Part shown: positions 1 through 8,654 of the stretch, piece after piece
Layout: every line of letters begins with the position of its first letter
Position numbering within the stretch: the first letter of the stretch is position 1
From: CAYTZN01 sp964442495
Lineage (GTDB): Bacteria; Pseudomonadota; Gammaproteobacteria; Legionellales; Legionellaceae
Assembly: GCA_964442495.1 (NCBI GenBank)
Contig: CAYTZN010000001.1
Coordinates: 118,606-182,605 of the forward strand
Length of the DNA stretch: 64,000 nt
Reading direction: 5' to 3'
Position numbers and translations under genes: made by a program
Notes under the pieces: generated by a model
The model's input: the letters and a program-made list of their open reading frames with translations, nothing else
What the model was told of the DNA's origin: nothing
Database searches by the model: none

Positions 1-1457
1 TTTAGCCTGCCTGGCTTAGTTATAAGTATTGATGGCTCAGCAATCCCCCGAACAAATATTTTGCCTTCCTTCATTGCAGAACGCACGTTTTCTTCAGTAA
101 TGCCTGCCGCAGAGGAGTAAGTTGTTCTTTCAGGACATAACCTTATGCTAGATAATTCATCGTAACTTAATATTCGGGAATGAAGCGCGTGAATAATTGG
201 ATGAATATCAGAAGCGACGTCGTTTAGCAGGTTAAGATATCCATCCTCCTGCTCATAGGCTACTTTGGTTGTTTTTTTGCTCGCTTTAAATGTATCGCCA
301 CCGAGTGCAATAAGACTTCTAACTTCAGGAATAAGATGTGCCATTGTTTCGAATGCATCCGTGTTTTTACTAGCTATTTCTTTGAAGAAATCAAGATAAT
401 CAGATTGAAAATGAGCCCGCACCCTAATGATATCCAAGCAGTCCGCATCATGTATTATTTTTTGATGGATATTTTTGGGGGTCTTAAGGTTTTTGATAAA
501 CCGCCAACTTATTTGACCGCCAATGCTACCCTCTCTGATTTCAAAAGACTTATCCATAATATCTGAGTCTTTATTTGCAGTAGCCTCAGCAATACACTTC
601 GCTTTAACGTTATCAACGTCCAATACCTGAGTCAGGTAGGCGTATAGAAAAATAGCACTTTCATGATCCCATCTATCCTGATACTCATCTTCACGGGCTG
701 AATCATGAAACAATGCGGCAATTTGCAGTAATTTAATATCTTCTTCGCTTAAGTCCAAGGCTTCAGCATCATTAAATTTTCTATAAATATTAGCTAACAC
801 CGGCACATAAAGCGCCACCCTAGAAGCATGCTGGATTCCATGTAAAGATCGTGGAACTTCACCCGGATACTCAACCTTATATATATTTCTGTACACCCAA
901 CCCGCATGTTCAGATAGAGGGCTTTGAAGGTTTAGCGATTCATGCGGGTTTTTAATAAATATTGTGGGCTCTAATTCTTTATTGACCAAAAGTTCATAGA
1001 GTCTTCTCATCAGCACAGAATGATCTTTCGGTGGGATTAAAGCAACCTCAGAAGAAGTTACTAAGCTACAAGGGATAGGACTGTAACTAACGCCAATATT
1101 TTTTATCAAAAATGAAAGCAATTCATCTGCCTGTTTAACGTGAGAAAATGTTTGTAAATGCGTATTGAATATCTCTATAACAGCAGGAATATCAGTATGT
1201 GTGCTTCTATTTTGAAGGGCTAATTGAAGTGCCTTCAGTAGTTCTAATTGCGCGGTTAACACCATAATGGTTTTCTCTGGGCTAAGCGACCCATTGAAAA
1301 AACCTAACCATTTTTTTGAGGTGACGTTTTGTTTTTTATTTTCTAGTTTGTCTTGCCATACCTGCTTAAGTTCACTTAAGGCTACATTCATAGCGGAAAA
1401 ATTGTCTTTTCCTGATGCTTGTTCTTCGGTGTACCGCTTAATAAATAGACTCAACAT
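1..1457 (-). CDS. SidE-type phosphodiesterase-like effector (partial, 3' end off window)
   Basis: An open frame of at least 485 codons runs from an ATG at 1457 off the left edge of the window. Residues about 150-350 carry a histidine-rich metal-dependent phosphodiesterase-like core: SLHGIQHASR (His206, His210), ALFHDSARED (His251-Asp252), DRWDHESAIF, EATANKD (from Glu291) and IIHDADCLDI (His336). The arrangement resembles the PDE domain of Legionella SidE effectors, which cleaves ADP-ribosylated ubiquitin to make phosphoribosyl-ubiquitin, and of the related DupA/DupB enzymes that remove it. The 130-residue spacing from His206 to His336 matches the spacing of the catalytic histidines remembered for SdeA (277 and 407). 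No N-terminal DUB domain is visible. Whether an mART domain follows cannot be seen. It is divergently placed from a Fic gene. An ordinary HD-type phosphohydrolase is the alternative. Confidence 0.65.
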   Translation of the reverse strand, partial: MLSLFIKRYTEEQASGKDNFSAMNVALSELKQVWQDKLENKKQNVTSKKWLGFFNGSLSPEKTIMVLTAQLELLKALQLALQNRSTHTDIPAVIEIFNTHLQTFSHVKQADELLSFLIKNIGVSYSPIPCSLVTSSEVALIPPKDHSVLMRRLYELLVNKELEPTIFIKNPHESLNLQSPLSEHAGWVYRNIYKVEYPGEVPRSLHGIQHASRVALYVPVLANIYRKFNDAEALDLSEEDIKLLQIAALFHDSAREDEYQDRWDHESAIFLYAYLTQVLDVDNVKAKCIAEATANKDSDIMDKSFEIREGSIGGQISWRFIKNLKTPKNIHQKIIHDADCLDIIRVRAHFQSDYLDFFKEIASKNTDAFETMAHLIPEVRSLIALGGDTFKASKKTTKVAYEQEDGYLNLLNDVASDIHPIIHALHSRILSYDELSSIRLCPERTTYSSAAGITEENVRSAMKEGKIFVRGIAEPSILITKPGRL

Positions 1458-1633
1458 GTAAACACAACCAAAAACATTAATTATTGCCCATATTGTATAT
1501 CAATGCGCCTATTTAATCCACGTTTTGAGCGGAGCATTATGTGCACATGTTCATCATAATGTTATTTTATATTACCATTGTGAGTCATTATATTAATGTC
1601 TAGATTTATGTATCGATTTTTTAGAGATTTGAT

Positions 1634-2911
1634 TTGCCCTGTGCGAGCAATGCATATACCGCAATCGTCATTAGAACCCACGAACAGGGAGTTGTTAGAG
1701 ATTCTGTTGCAGGATCTTGGTGCGACGGATCAAGTGGATTGGATTTTTATGAAAAAAATGCAGATAAACCCTTTAATATTTATTCGACAATAGAATATTG
1801 TGGGGAGAAGCGTTCTATTTTATTGCTTTGCGTTCGCTTTAACCGTGAAACGTTATTAAAGCGTCTTTTCGAAAATGAAACCGTACAGAAAACTTTACCG
1901 GATTGGGACATTGTGCACCAAGCCATGTTTGGAGGCATCAAAAATAAGAGCATGTACACGTTGCTTCTAGAGTTTTACACGCCTAAATTATCACTTCCCT
2001 CTAAAAAAGATATTAGCCCTTTTTTTTCAACGCCCAGTGATGACGATAAAGACAAATTTAATGTTCATTTTAGTGACTTTCCTCACCAAGAATTATGGCG
2101 ATTATTTATTGATGGTGTAAAACAACAAAATGAGCATGGTTGGTTAGACTATGAGATGCGAGAGCCTGACTTCATATTAGCCATGGTAAGTGGATTTAAA
2201 TACATAAAGCACAGTATAACAATGCCCTTAAACATAACGTTATTAAAAATATTGCATGCTGAATGCAGTTCTAACGTCATTAGCCTCGATAGCTCTCACA
2301 GTCCAGGGCGTATACGCGATATGACCGACAATGGTTTTAGACTAACCCTAAATGAAAATGCTTCAATTTTAGGTCTTATTCAACTAAATGCAGAGATAGA
2401 CGGTAGCAGCTTTAGTGAACTCTATAATCACAGGTTTAATATGTTCTCACTCAAATCATGCCTCATTGAAAAAGAAGTCGAGAAGATATTAAAAAATTAT
2501 CACCAAAATATATTATTTTCGACTCATGAAGAAGCTCATCTTTATTCTATTATTGAATTGATTATCAAATTAGAGCGCTTGCATCCTTTTAGGGATGCAA
2601 ATTGCAGAACCCTCTGTATTCTTCTTTTAAACAGAGAGTTGATTAAAAATGGCTTTTCACCCGTGATTCTCGATAATCCAAACCGCTTTAATGGGTACAG
2701 TAGAGATGAGTTACGAAATGAAATTGTCGAAGGAATGCTTCAATTTCAACGCGTGAAAAGCGGTGACAGCAGTGCTCTTGGGATAAATACGAAAGACATT
2801 GCTCGCTTGATTCGAACCAAACAAAAATATCACTCCTTTACAGAAGCACAACGCACGCTAGACTCTCTTCGATTAAGTGATGATGCTCAAATAACAGCAA
2901 ACATTCGATAA
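1634..2911 (+). CDS. Fic/DOC-domain protein with degenerate motif, probable effector
   Basis: The protein has about 425 residues and a C-terminal Fic-like core. The motif HPFRDANCR at residues 317-325 matches the Fic consensus HPFx(D/E)GNGR except that both glycines are replaced (Ala and Cys). It sits between helices typical of the fold (HLYSIIELIIKLERL before, TLCILLLNRELIKNG after). Fic enzymes transfer AMP, phosphocholine or other phosphate-containing groups to host or self proteins, and Legionella AnkX is one such effector. The N-terminal 240 residues have no domain I recognise. The ATG at 1634 has no Shine-Dalgarno, and its first 35 residues look unnatural. A second frame starting at 1596 gives a better protein for the first 50 residues, so the true gene probably starts at 1596 and is frameshifted near 1743-1755. 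The gene may therefore be broken or mis-sequenced. Confidence 0.65.
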   Translation: MPCASNAYTAIVIRTHEQGVVRDSVAGSWCDGSSGLDFYEKNADKPFNIYSTIEYCGEKRSILLLCVRFNRETLLKRLFENETVQKTLPDWDIVHQAMFGGIKNKSMYTLLLEFYTPKLSLPSKKDISPFFSTPSDDDKDKFNVHFSDFPHQELWRLFIDGVKQQNEHGWLDYEMREPDFILAMVSGFKYIKHSITMPLNITLLKILHAECSSNVISLDSSHSPGRIRDMTDNGFRLTLNENASILGLIQLNAEIDGSSFSELYNHRFNMFSLKSCLIEKEVEKILKNYHQNILFSTHEEAHLYSIIELIIKLERLHPFRDANCRTLCILLLNRELIKNGFSPVILDNPNRFNGYSRDELRNEIVEGMLQFQRVKSGDSSALGINTKDIARLIRTKQKYHSFTEAQRTLDSLRLSDDAQITANIR

Positions 2912-3009
2912 ATTCTCTTGGCATGACAAAAAAATATCTTTTCTAGATAGGCCTCAAAGTATATTAATGCTAACCTTTACTATTAATAAATGATGTAAGG
3001 ACACATTAA

Positions 3010-4305
3010 ATGTTAAATCGCCTAAGAAATGTTTTTGGCCCCCTGCTGCTCATCTTGTTATGCCCTCCGTTTGTAATGTTAATATGGTATACAAACACAA
3101 CCTTAGACGGCTCGTTGTCTCAACTATGGACTCTATTCTCTGAACAAGGTGTTTTAAATGTCTTATATGCAGTATGGCAACCCTATTTTTGGGGCTCTAG
3201 CACGGCTTGGAGCATTATTTTTTGCTTTATAGCGTTTGAATTAACGCTCATGCGCCTACTTCCTGGAAAATTATTTTACGGCCCTACCACACCAAAAGGG
3301 AATGTGCCTGTTTACAAGACCAACGGTGTTTTGGCTTTTACAACGACAATGGCAACGTTCTCTGTTGCATCGTTTGGATTGCACTTATTTCCTGCCACTA
3401 TTTTATATGATAATTTAGGCTCTATTTTTGGTGCACTCAATCTATTTAGCCTGATTGTTTGTATGGCGCTCTATGTTAAAGGCCGTTATTTTCCGTCATC
3501 AACAGATGCCGGTATCACAAAAAACATGTTGTTTGATTATTATTGGGGAACAGAGCTTTACCCACAATTATGTGGTATCAGCATTAAAAAATTTATTACC
3601 TGCCGCTTTGGCATGATGAGCTGGGGATTATTGCTTCTTTCTTATGGTGCAAAACAAACAGAACTTGGCGGATTATCCAATTCAATGTTTGTCTCTGTAG
3701 CATTACAATTCATTTATATTACTAAGTTTTTTGTATGGGAACACGGCTACCTTCGCTCATTGGATATTATGCATGACCGTGCTGGCTTTTATATTTGCTG
3801 GGGCTGTTTGGTTTGGGTTCCATGCGTTTATACGTCCCCTAGTATGTATCTTGTTTTGCACCCCATACAATTAAGCATGTTCTGGGCTGTTTCTATTTTT
3901 ACACTAGGTGCAGTTAGTATCCTTATCAATTACCTTGCAGATAGACAAAGACTTCGCATTCGTGCAACGGATGGCCACTGTACCATTTGGGGTAAAAAAC
4001 CTGTGACACTCCAAGTCCATTACAAAACAGAGCAAGGCCAAACGAAGCAGTCCATATTACTTGCATCTGGTTGGTGGGGCATTTCAAGGCATTTTCATTA
4101 TGTACCCGAGCTTGCGGCAAGCTTTTTCTGGGCAGTACCGGCTCTTTTCACCCATTTTTCACCCTATTTTTATGTGTGCTTTCTGGCCATACTTTTGACG
4201 GACAGAGCCTTTCGTGATGATAAGCGTTGTGCCGCCAAATATGGCAAAGGCTGGTTTAAATATTGTGAAATGGTGCCCTATAAAATTATTCCTTATGTGG
4301 TTTGA
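3010..4305 (+). CDS. 7-dehydrocholesterol reductase-like sterol reductase (ERG4/ERG24 family)
   Basis: This is a 431-residue multi-pass membrane protein of the ERG4/ERG24 sterol reductase family. The C-terminal signature is clear: SGWWGISRHFHYVPEL near residue 350, DRAFRDDKRCAAKYGKGW near 400, and the family ending KYCEMVPYKIIP. The HFHYVPEL form matches plant DWF5/DHCR7 enzymes, which reduce the C7-C8 double bond of sterol precursors with NADPH. Homologues are known in Coxiella and Legionella, which do not make sterols themselves, so the natural substrate is probably host or amoebal sterol (inference). It starts at ATG 3010 after a weak aaggac sequence, lies alone 98 bases past the Fic gene, and is followed in the same direction by a MAPEG gene. 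Horizontal acquisition from a eukaryote is likely. Confidence 0.85.
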   Translation: MLNRLRNVFGPLLLILLCPPFVMLIWYTNTTLDGSLSQLWTLFSEQGVLNVLYAVWQPYFWGSSTAWSIIFCFIAFELTLMRLLPGKLFYGPTTPKGNVPVYKTNGVLAFTTTMATFSVASFGLHLFPATILYDNLGSIFGALNLFSLIVCMALYVKGRYFPSSTDAGITKNMLFDYYWGTELYPQLCGISIKKFITCRFGMMSWGLLLLSYGAKQTELGGLSNSMFVSVALQFIYITKFFVWEHGYLRSLDIMHDRAGFYICWGCLVWVPCVYTSPSMYLVLHPIQLSMFWAVSIFTLGAVSILINYLADRQRLRIRATDGHCTIWGKKPVTLQVHYKTEQGQTKQSILLASGWWGISRHFHYVPELAASFFWAVPALFTHFSPYFYVCFLAILLTDRAFRDDKRCAAKYGKGWFKYCEMVPYKIIPYVV

Positions 4306-4387
4306 TCCACCAGTGACGAGCATGCTTTTTCTGGATGGTTTTTTTAAAAAACATTTTCAAATTAACTTTAATTAAAGAGGAAAAACG

Positions 4388-4777
4388 ATGCATACGCTTA
4401 TACTCTGCCTTTTTATCGCATGCCTTTTGCCTTATCTTTCTAAAGTTCCGATAGCAATCGCCATGAGTCGCCAACCGGGTGGCTATGATAATAACCATCC
4501 ACGAACCCAGCAAGCACTCCTCGTTGGATTTGGAGCTCGAGCTCTTGCCGCACATCAAAATAGCTTCGAGTCATTGATTATTTTTTCAAGTGCCGTAGTT
4601 ACCGCTTTAGCAACTCAAACCATCAACGCAAACACCCAAGGTCTCGCTATTGGGTATTTGATTGCTAGAGGTGTATATCATCTACTTTATTTAATGAACT
4701 ACTCAACCTTACGCTCAATTGTTTGGGGCGTTGGTCTTTTTTGTTCGCTGGGTATTATTTTATTGTGTTTAATATAA
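4388..4777 (+). CDS. MAPEG-family membrane protein
   Basis: This 129-residue protein has four predicted membrane helices and the MAPEG pattern: an N-terminal helix, then a conserved loop (SRQPGGYDNNHPR) and the helix GARALAAHQNSFESL, with Arg, His, Asn and Glu as in microsomal glutathione-transferase-like proteins. The bacterial branch is poorly characterised, so glutathione or lipid-peroxide chemistry is only suggested. A good ribosome site (aaagagg) precedes ATG 4388 by eight bases. It lies 82 bases after the sterol reductase on the same strand and may be co-transcribed with it. Confidence 0.8.
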   Translation: MHTLILCLFIACLLPYLSKVPIAIAMSRQPGGYDNNHPRTQQALLVGFGARALAAHQNSFESLIIFSSAVVTALATQTINANTQGLAIGYLIARGVYHLLYLMNYSTLRSIVWGVGLFCSLGIILLCLI

Positions 4778-4897
4778 GGCTTTTTGACAATTTCTCGCAC
4801 GCCTATGTACTGCGGCTTGTCCCTGAACGATCCTCACTTTTTATATAGGAGCCTCCAGTTGAGTCTCCTTATTTATCTGAAGTAATATTTTCAGGGC

Positions 4898-5355
4898 TCA
4901 AAAAAGTTGTATTTTACTGATTTTAAATCCTTTTTTTAACGCTTGTCTGCCTAAAAAAATGATAGATAAAGAAGACTTGAATTTTGCCGAATGGGCTTGA
5001 AAATCAGCAGCCAGTCCTCGGCGTTTTGTTTCTATTCCCGCAAGCCAAGCAGCAAAAGTAGCGATGGCGGCAATAAGCAACAAAACACCCAATCGTGCAG
5101 AAGATTTAGAGTTGCTGTTTTTAAGTCCTAACGGACATTTGGTATCTCTAATATTTTCCTCTATTCTCATTCTTTAGCGATAGATATTAACGGCTAGGTT
5201 TGCATTTTTAGTCGTTAGTGGAAGAGACTAGACAAGAACCCAGGGCTCTGTATTAGATTTAGAGTACAATTTTCTTTTCCCAGAGCGGCTTGGTTTTTTA
5301 TTATTATTTATTTTATGCCTCTTCTTATTTTTTCCCCTAAACCTTATTTTACTTT
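4898..5355 (-). pseudogene. IS4-family transposase C-terminal remnant
   Basis: Reading the minus strand from about 5355 to 4898 in one frame gives the C-terminal third of an IS4/IS10-type transposase. It shows EPWVLV, then SLPL, AVNIYR, RMRIEENIRDTK (the region that carries the catalytic Glu in YREK-type transposases), a hydrophobic AWLAGIETKRRG stretch and a LGRQALKKGF ending. At least two in-frame stops interrupt it (after EPWVLV and after AVNIYR), and no N-terminal half exists because der begins there. It is therefore dead. The remnant touches the der stop codon at 5349. No inverted repeats or target duplication were found. Confidence 0.75.
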
Positions 5356-6743
5356 CGGCCCCGCTTTATGTGTTTCATTAAGCGTTTTTTTCGCATGATT
5401 TGACGTTTGTTTAGTTTATTTTTCTTATCTTTGTACGGGTTTGCACTGCCTTTAAATTCAACCTTTAACGGAGTGCCTATCAAACCTAAATGCTCAGTAA
5501 ATCCTTTGACTAAATAACGTTTGTAACTGTCTGGTAAGGACTCTAATTGATTGCCGTGGATTACGATAATTGGCGGATTATGACCACCAGTATGTGCATA
5601 TCGCATTTTAATACGCCGCCCATTAACCAATGGCGGTGTATGTTTGGTCGTCAAGTCTTCAAGTAATCGTGTTAACTGTGGTGTTGAAAAAATTTGGGTT
5701 GCAGATGCGTAGGCTTGCATAATATCTTTAAAAAGACCACCTACCCCACTGCCATGCAATGCAGAAATGAACCTGATTTTTGCAAAATCAGCAAAATGAA
5801 GCCTTCGTGTAAGCTCGTGGCGAACTTGCTCTTTCTTCTCATCATCTAGCCCATCCCATTTATTAATGGCGATCACTAATGCTTTCCCTGATTCAATAAT
5901 AAACCCGAGCAAATGCAAATCTTGATCTGTTAAACCATCATTCGCGTCTAATAACATCAAACATACATGTGATTCTTTGATAGACTGCAACGTTTTAATC
6001 ACTGAAAATTTTTCAATTTTCTCATCAACACGAGCTCGTCGTCTAACCCCTGCCGTATCAATCAAAACATACTTTTGCTCGTCACGCTCAAAGGGAATGG
6101 CAATACTATCCCGTGTGGTACCTGGCATATCATAAACAACAACACGCTCTTCACCTAGAATACGATTCACCAAAGTCGATTTGCCAACATTTGGGCGGCC
6201 AGCGAATGCGATCTTAATGGCGTCTAGTGATGGTTCATTATCCTTTGTGGCCTCAAATGATTGTGTCACGGATTTTAATAAAGGCAGCATACCTCGGCCA
6301 TGAGAGGCGGAAATACCATACACCTCAGGAAACCCTAAGGATTGAAAATCAGCACAAGCTATGTCCTCTTCCATGCCATCGGTTTTATTAACAACAACAT
6401 ACACAGGCTTATTGATTTTTCGAAGCCGTGTTGCAATGTTACGATCAACGGCCGTTAACCCTGCTCGACCATCTACCATAAAAAATACAATATCGGCTTC
6501 ATTAAGCGCAAATTCAGATTGTTTAGACATCAACGCATCAACGGCTACATCATCAACACCTACCCCACCTGTATCTACTACAATAAAGGGCTTGCTCTCA
6601 AAGATGGCTTCGCCATATTGTCGGTCACGGGTAAGACCCGGAAAATCAGCGACCAAAGCATCTTGGCTTCGCGTTAAACGATTAAACAGAGTCGACTTTC
6701 CAACATTAGGTCGGCCGACGAAGGCAATTACGGGAATCATCAA
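5349..6743 (-). CDS. der: Ribosome biogenesis GTPase Der (EngA)
   Basis: Der is an essential GTPase that acts in assembly of the 50S ribosomal subunit. The 464-residue protein has the family's two tandem G domains, with P-loops GRPNVGKST near residues 10 and 181, matching DTGG/DTAG switch motifs and NKTD/NKWD base-recognition motifs. A KH-like C-terminal domain follows (VNGRRIKMRYAHTGG, NPPIIVIHGN), and the tail is strongly basic. The length is normal. The start could be either of two adjacent ATGs at 6743 or 6740. It is the last gene of the minus-strand cluster and begins directly after the bamB stop at 6744, as in many gammaproteobacteria. The IS4 remnant lies immediately downstream. Confidence 0.97.
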   Translation of the reverse strand: MMIPVIAFVGRPNVGKSTLFNRLTRSQDALVADFPGLTRDRQYGEAIFESKPFIVVDTGGVGVDDVAVDALMSKQSEFALNEADIVFFMVDGRAGLTAVDRNIATRLRKINKPVYVVVNKTDGMEEDIACADFQSLGFPEVYGISASHGRGMLPLLKSVTQSFEATKDNEPSLDAIKIAFAGRPNVGKSTLVNRILGEERVVVYDMPGTTRDSIAIPFERDEQKYVLIDTAGVRRRARVDEKIEKFSVIKTLQSIKESHVCLMLLDANDGLTDQDLHLLGFIIESGKALVIAINKWDGLDDEKKEQVRHELTRRLHFADFAKIRFISALHGSGVGGLFKDIMQAYASATQIFSTPQLTRLLEDLTTKHTPPLVNGRRIKMRYAHTGGHNPPIIVIHGNQLESLPDSYKRYLVKGFTEHLGLIGTPLKVEFKGSANPYKDKKNKLNKRQIMRKKRLMKHIKRGRK

Positions 6744-7907
6744 TTAACTCACAGAAAAACGATTTAATTTACCATTAGCAGTCATAACATAAATGTTATT
6801 GCTTGCCACAGCCGGCGCAATATCAATGGGTCCACTCAGCTGGGCACGCGAGGCCAACTCACCATTTCGCGTAGCCACCACATGTAAGAAACCAGTTTTA
6901 TCGCCTACTATCAAGTAATGCCCCATTAATACAGGCTCCGTTAATCCCCGCGCTTTAAGAGACTCTTGCTTCCATTTTACCTGACCATTTTGTTTATTAA
7001 ACGCCCACAAAACATCATTGTTGTCCGTAAGATACAGCGTATTCGCATCCAGCGCTAAATTTTTATAAACAGAGGCGGGTTTTCTCCATAAAAACTCACC
7101 CGTCGATAATAACATAGCACCGACATAACCTTGATAGCTTGCTAAATAAACGATATCTCCCCTGACAATCGGGTCAGCATCAATATCGACTAAGCGCTCA
7201 ACATCGCTAAACCCACTGGCATACGCAATACTACGTTGCCAATCTACTCGTCCCGTTTGTACGTCTACGGCATCTAATTTACCATCGGAAAACCCAACTA
7301 AAACCATGCTACCCCTGACAACAGGAGATGAGCTCGCTTTTAAAATCAAATGAGGAGTGCCATGTTCAGATGCCCATAGCTTTGAGCCAGTTTTTAGATC
7401 AAACGCATATAAATTACCATCGATGGTTTTAACTATGATTTTATGATTTTTAATGACTGGTTTTGATAATACGTCACCCGATACTTTAAGTGATTTAAGC
7501 TCGCTACCATCAGCTACCCCCAATAAAACCACTTTAGAACGGTTGGTTCCAACAGCCACAACACCTTCTGAAACAGTAGGACCACTCACCACGCCCTCTT
7601 TTAATTGCTTAGACCAGAGGACATGACCGTTTACTCTGTCAATAGCTTGGACCATACCATTCGCATTGGCCGTATAAATGATAGAACCACGAATAACAGG
7701 TTTTAATTTCAAATAGGTGCTGGTTTTACTCGACTTGCTGACTGGTAATGACCAATGATCAACCAAGTTAACTTTCTGGGTGATTGTAGGTAGTGGGGAT
7801 GGCTTTAGGGTGTTGTCTTTTCCCAACATGTAATCGTCTATTTGGGTGCATGCCTGCAATGCAACACAAAGCCCTAAAACCATTAATTTTCGATTTGTAA
7901 ATACCAT
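6744..7907 (-). CDS. bamB: Outer membrane assembly lipoprotein BamB
   Basis: BamB is a beta-propeller lipoprotein of the BAM complex, which folds outer-membrane proteins. The 387-residue sequence opens with a lipoprotein signal peptide ending in the lipobox ALQAC (Cys20). It continues with PQQ-like propeller blades with repeated elements such as VNGHVLWSKQL, LKTGSKLWASE, QTGRVDWQRSI and QNGQVKWKQES. Its position between yfgM and der matches the E. coli order. It starts at ATG 7907, 53 bases past the yfgM stop. Confidence 0.95.
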   Translation of the reverse strand: MVFTNRKLMVLGLCVALQACTQIDDYMLGKDNTLKPSPLPTITQKVNLVDHWSLPVSKSSKTSTYLKLKPVIRGSIIYTANANGMVQAIDRVNGHVLWSKQLKEGVVSGPTVSEGVVAVGTNRSKVVLLGVADGSELKSLKVSGDVLSKPVIKNHKIIVKTIDGNLYAFDLKTGSKLWASEHGTPHLILKASSSPVVRGSMVLVGFSDGKLDAVDVQTGRVDWQRSIAYASGFSDVERLVDIDADPIVRGDIVYLASYQGYVGAMLLSTGEFLWRKPASVYKNLALDANTLYLTDNNDVLWAFNKQNGQVKWKQESLKARGLTEPVLMGHYLIVGDKTGFLHVVATRNGELASRAQLSGPIDIAPAVASNNIYVMTANGKLNRFSVS

Positions 7908-7960
7908 AAACCCTCATTAGTTAACGATAAACATCAAGTTGGCGTTGCTACTTTACACAG

Positions 7961-8635
7961 TCATACCGTTTGTATTTTTTGGTCTGCAATCTTCATTGAT
8001 TGCGTTTGAGCAAATAACTCGTTTGTTTTCATCTCTAAGAATGGATTCCCCATGCCGTGGGTTTGTACTTCAGTAATAGCTTTTCGATAAAAAAGAACAG
8101 CTTCTTGATACTGCCCTGTAGCTGCATAAATATCGCCTTTTAATTCATTCACAACAGGGAGATATGCTTTATCATCTACTGTTTCAAGTTCTGATAATGC
8201 TTTGTCGTAAGATTTGATTGCAACAAACAATCGAACCAATCTGATTTTTGCAATTTGTTGCAATGTTGGTACTTTTGAATGCGAAGCAACAGACTCTAAT
8301 TCTTTTTGAGCTTTCGTGTAATTTTCACGAATCACATAAAGTTTGGCTAATGTCAGATGAGCAGCATCGGCATAAACGGTGTCACTATAGTCATTCAACA
8401 ATTGACTAGCATAAGCTCTAACACCTTTATTGTCTTGATTTGAAAATGCAACCATAAGGTGCTCATAAGCATTAGAAGCCTGATGAGTGATTTTTTCTTG
8501 ATGCCAGTTCCAGTATTTATAAGCGGATACCATTAATAGAACAATAGCAAGAACGATGGTTATTGCATTTTGATAACGCTTCCACCATTTTTTTATCGCT
8601 TGTAATTGCTCTTCCTCTGTCATGTATACGGACAT
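7961..8635 (-). CDS. yfgM: YfgM-family tetratricopeptide membrane protein
   Basis: YfgM (ancillary SecYEG translocon subunit) is a single-span protein whose periplasmic TPR domain works with chaperones at the translocon. The 224-residue sequence has the typical short cytoplasmic start (MTEEEQLQAIKKWWKRY), a membrane helix at about residues 24-42, then TPR-like helices (NAYEHLMVAF, AAHLTLAKLYVIRENY, VNELKGDIYAATGQY). Its position between hisS and bamB supports the call. An aggaga ribosome site lies upstream of the start at 8635. Confidence 0.9.
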   Translation of the reverse strand: MSVYMTEEEQLQAIKKWWKRYQNAITIVLAIVLLMVSAYKYWNWHQEKITHQASNAYEHLMVAFSNQDNKGVRAYASQLLNDYSDTVYADAAHLTLAKLYVIRENYTKAQKELESVASHSKVPTLQQIAKIRLVRLFVAIKSYDKALSELETVDDKAYLPVVNELKGDIYAATGQYQEAVLFYRKAITEVQTHGMGNPFLEMKTNELFAQTQSMKIADQKIQTV

Positions 8636-8654
8636 ACTTCTCTCCTATAACTCA

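Noticed and set aside
1539..1548. Perfect 10-base palindrome atgtgcacat between the PDE-like and Fic genes
   Set aside because: Ten-base palindromes occur by chance at this length. No second copy or promoter context supports an operator.
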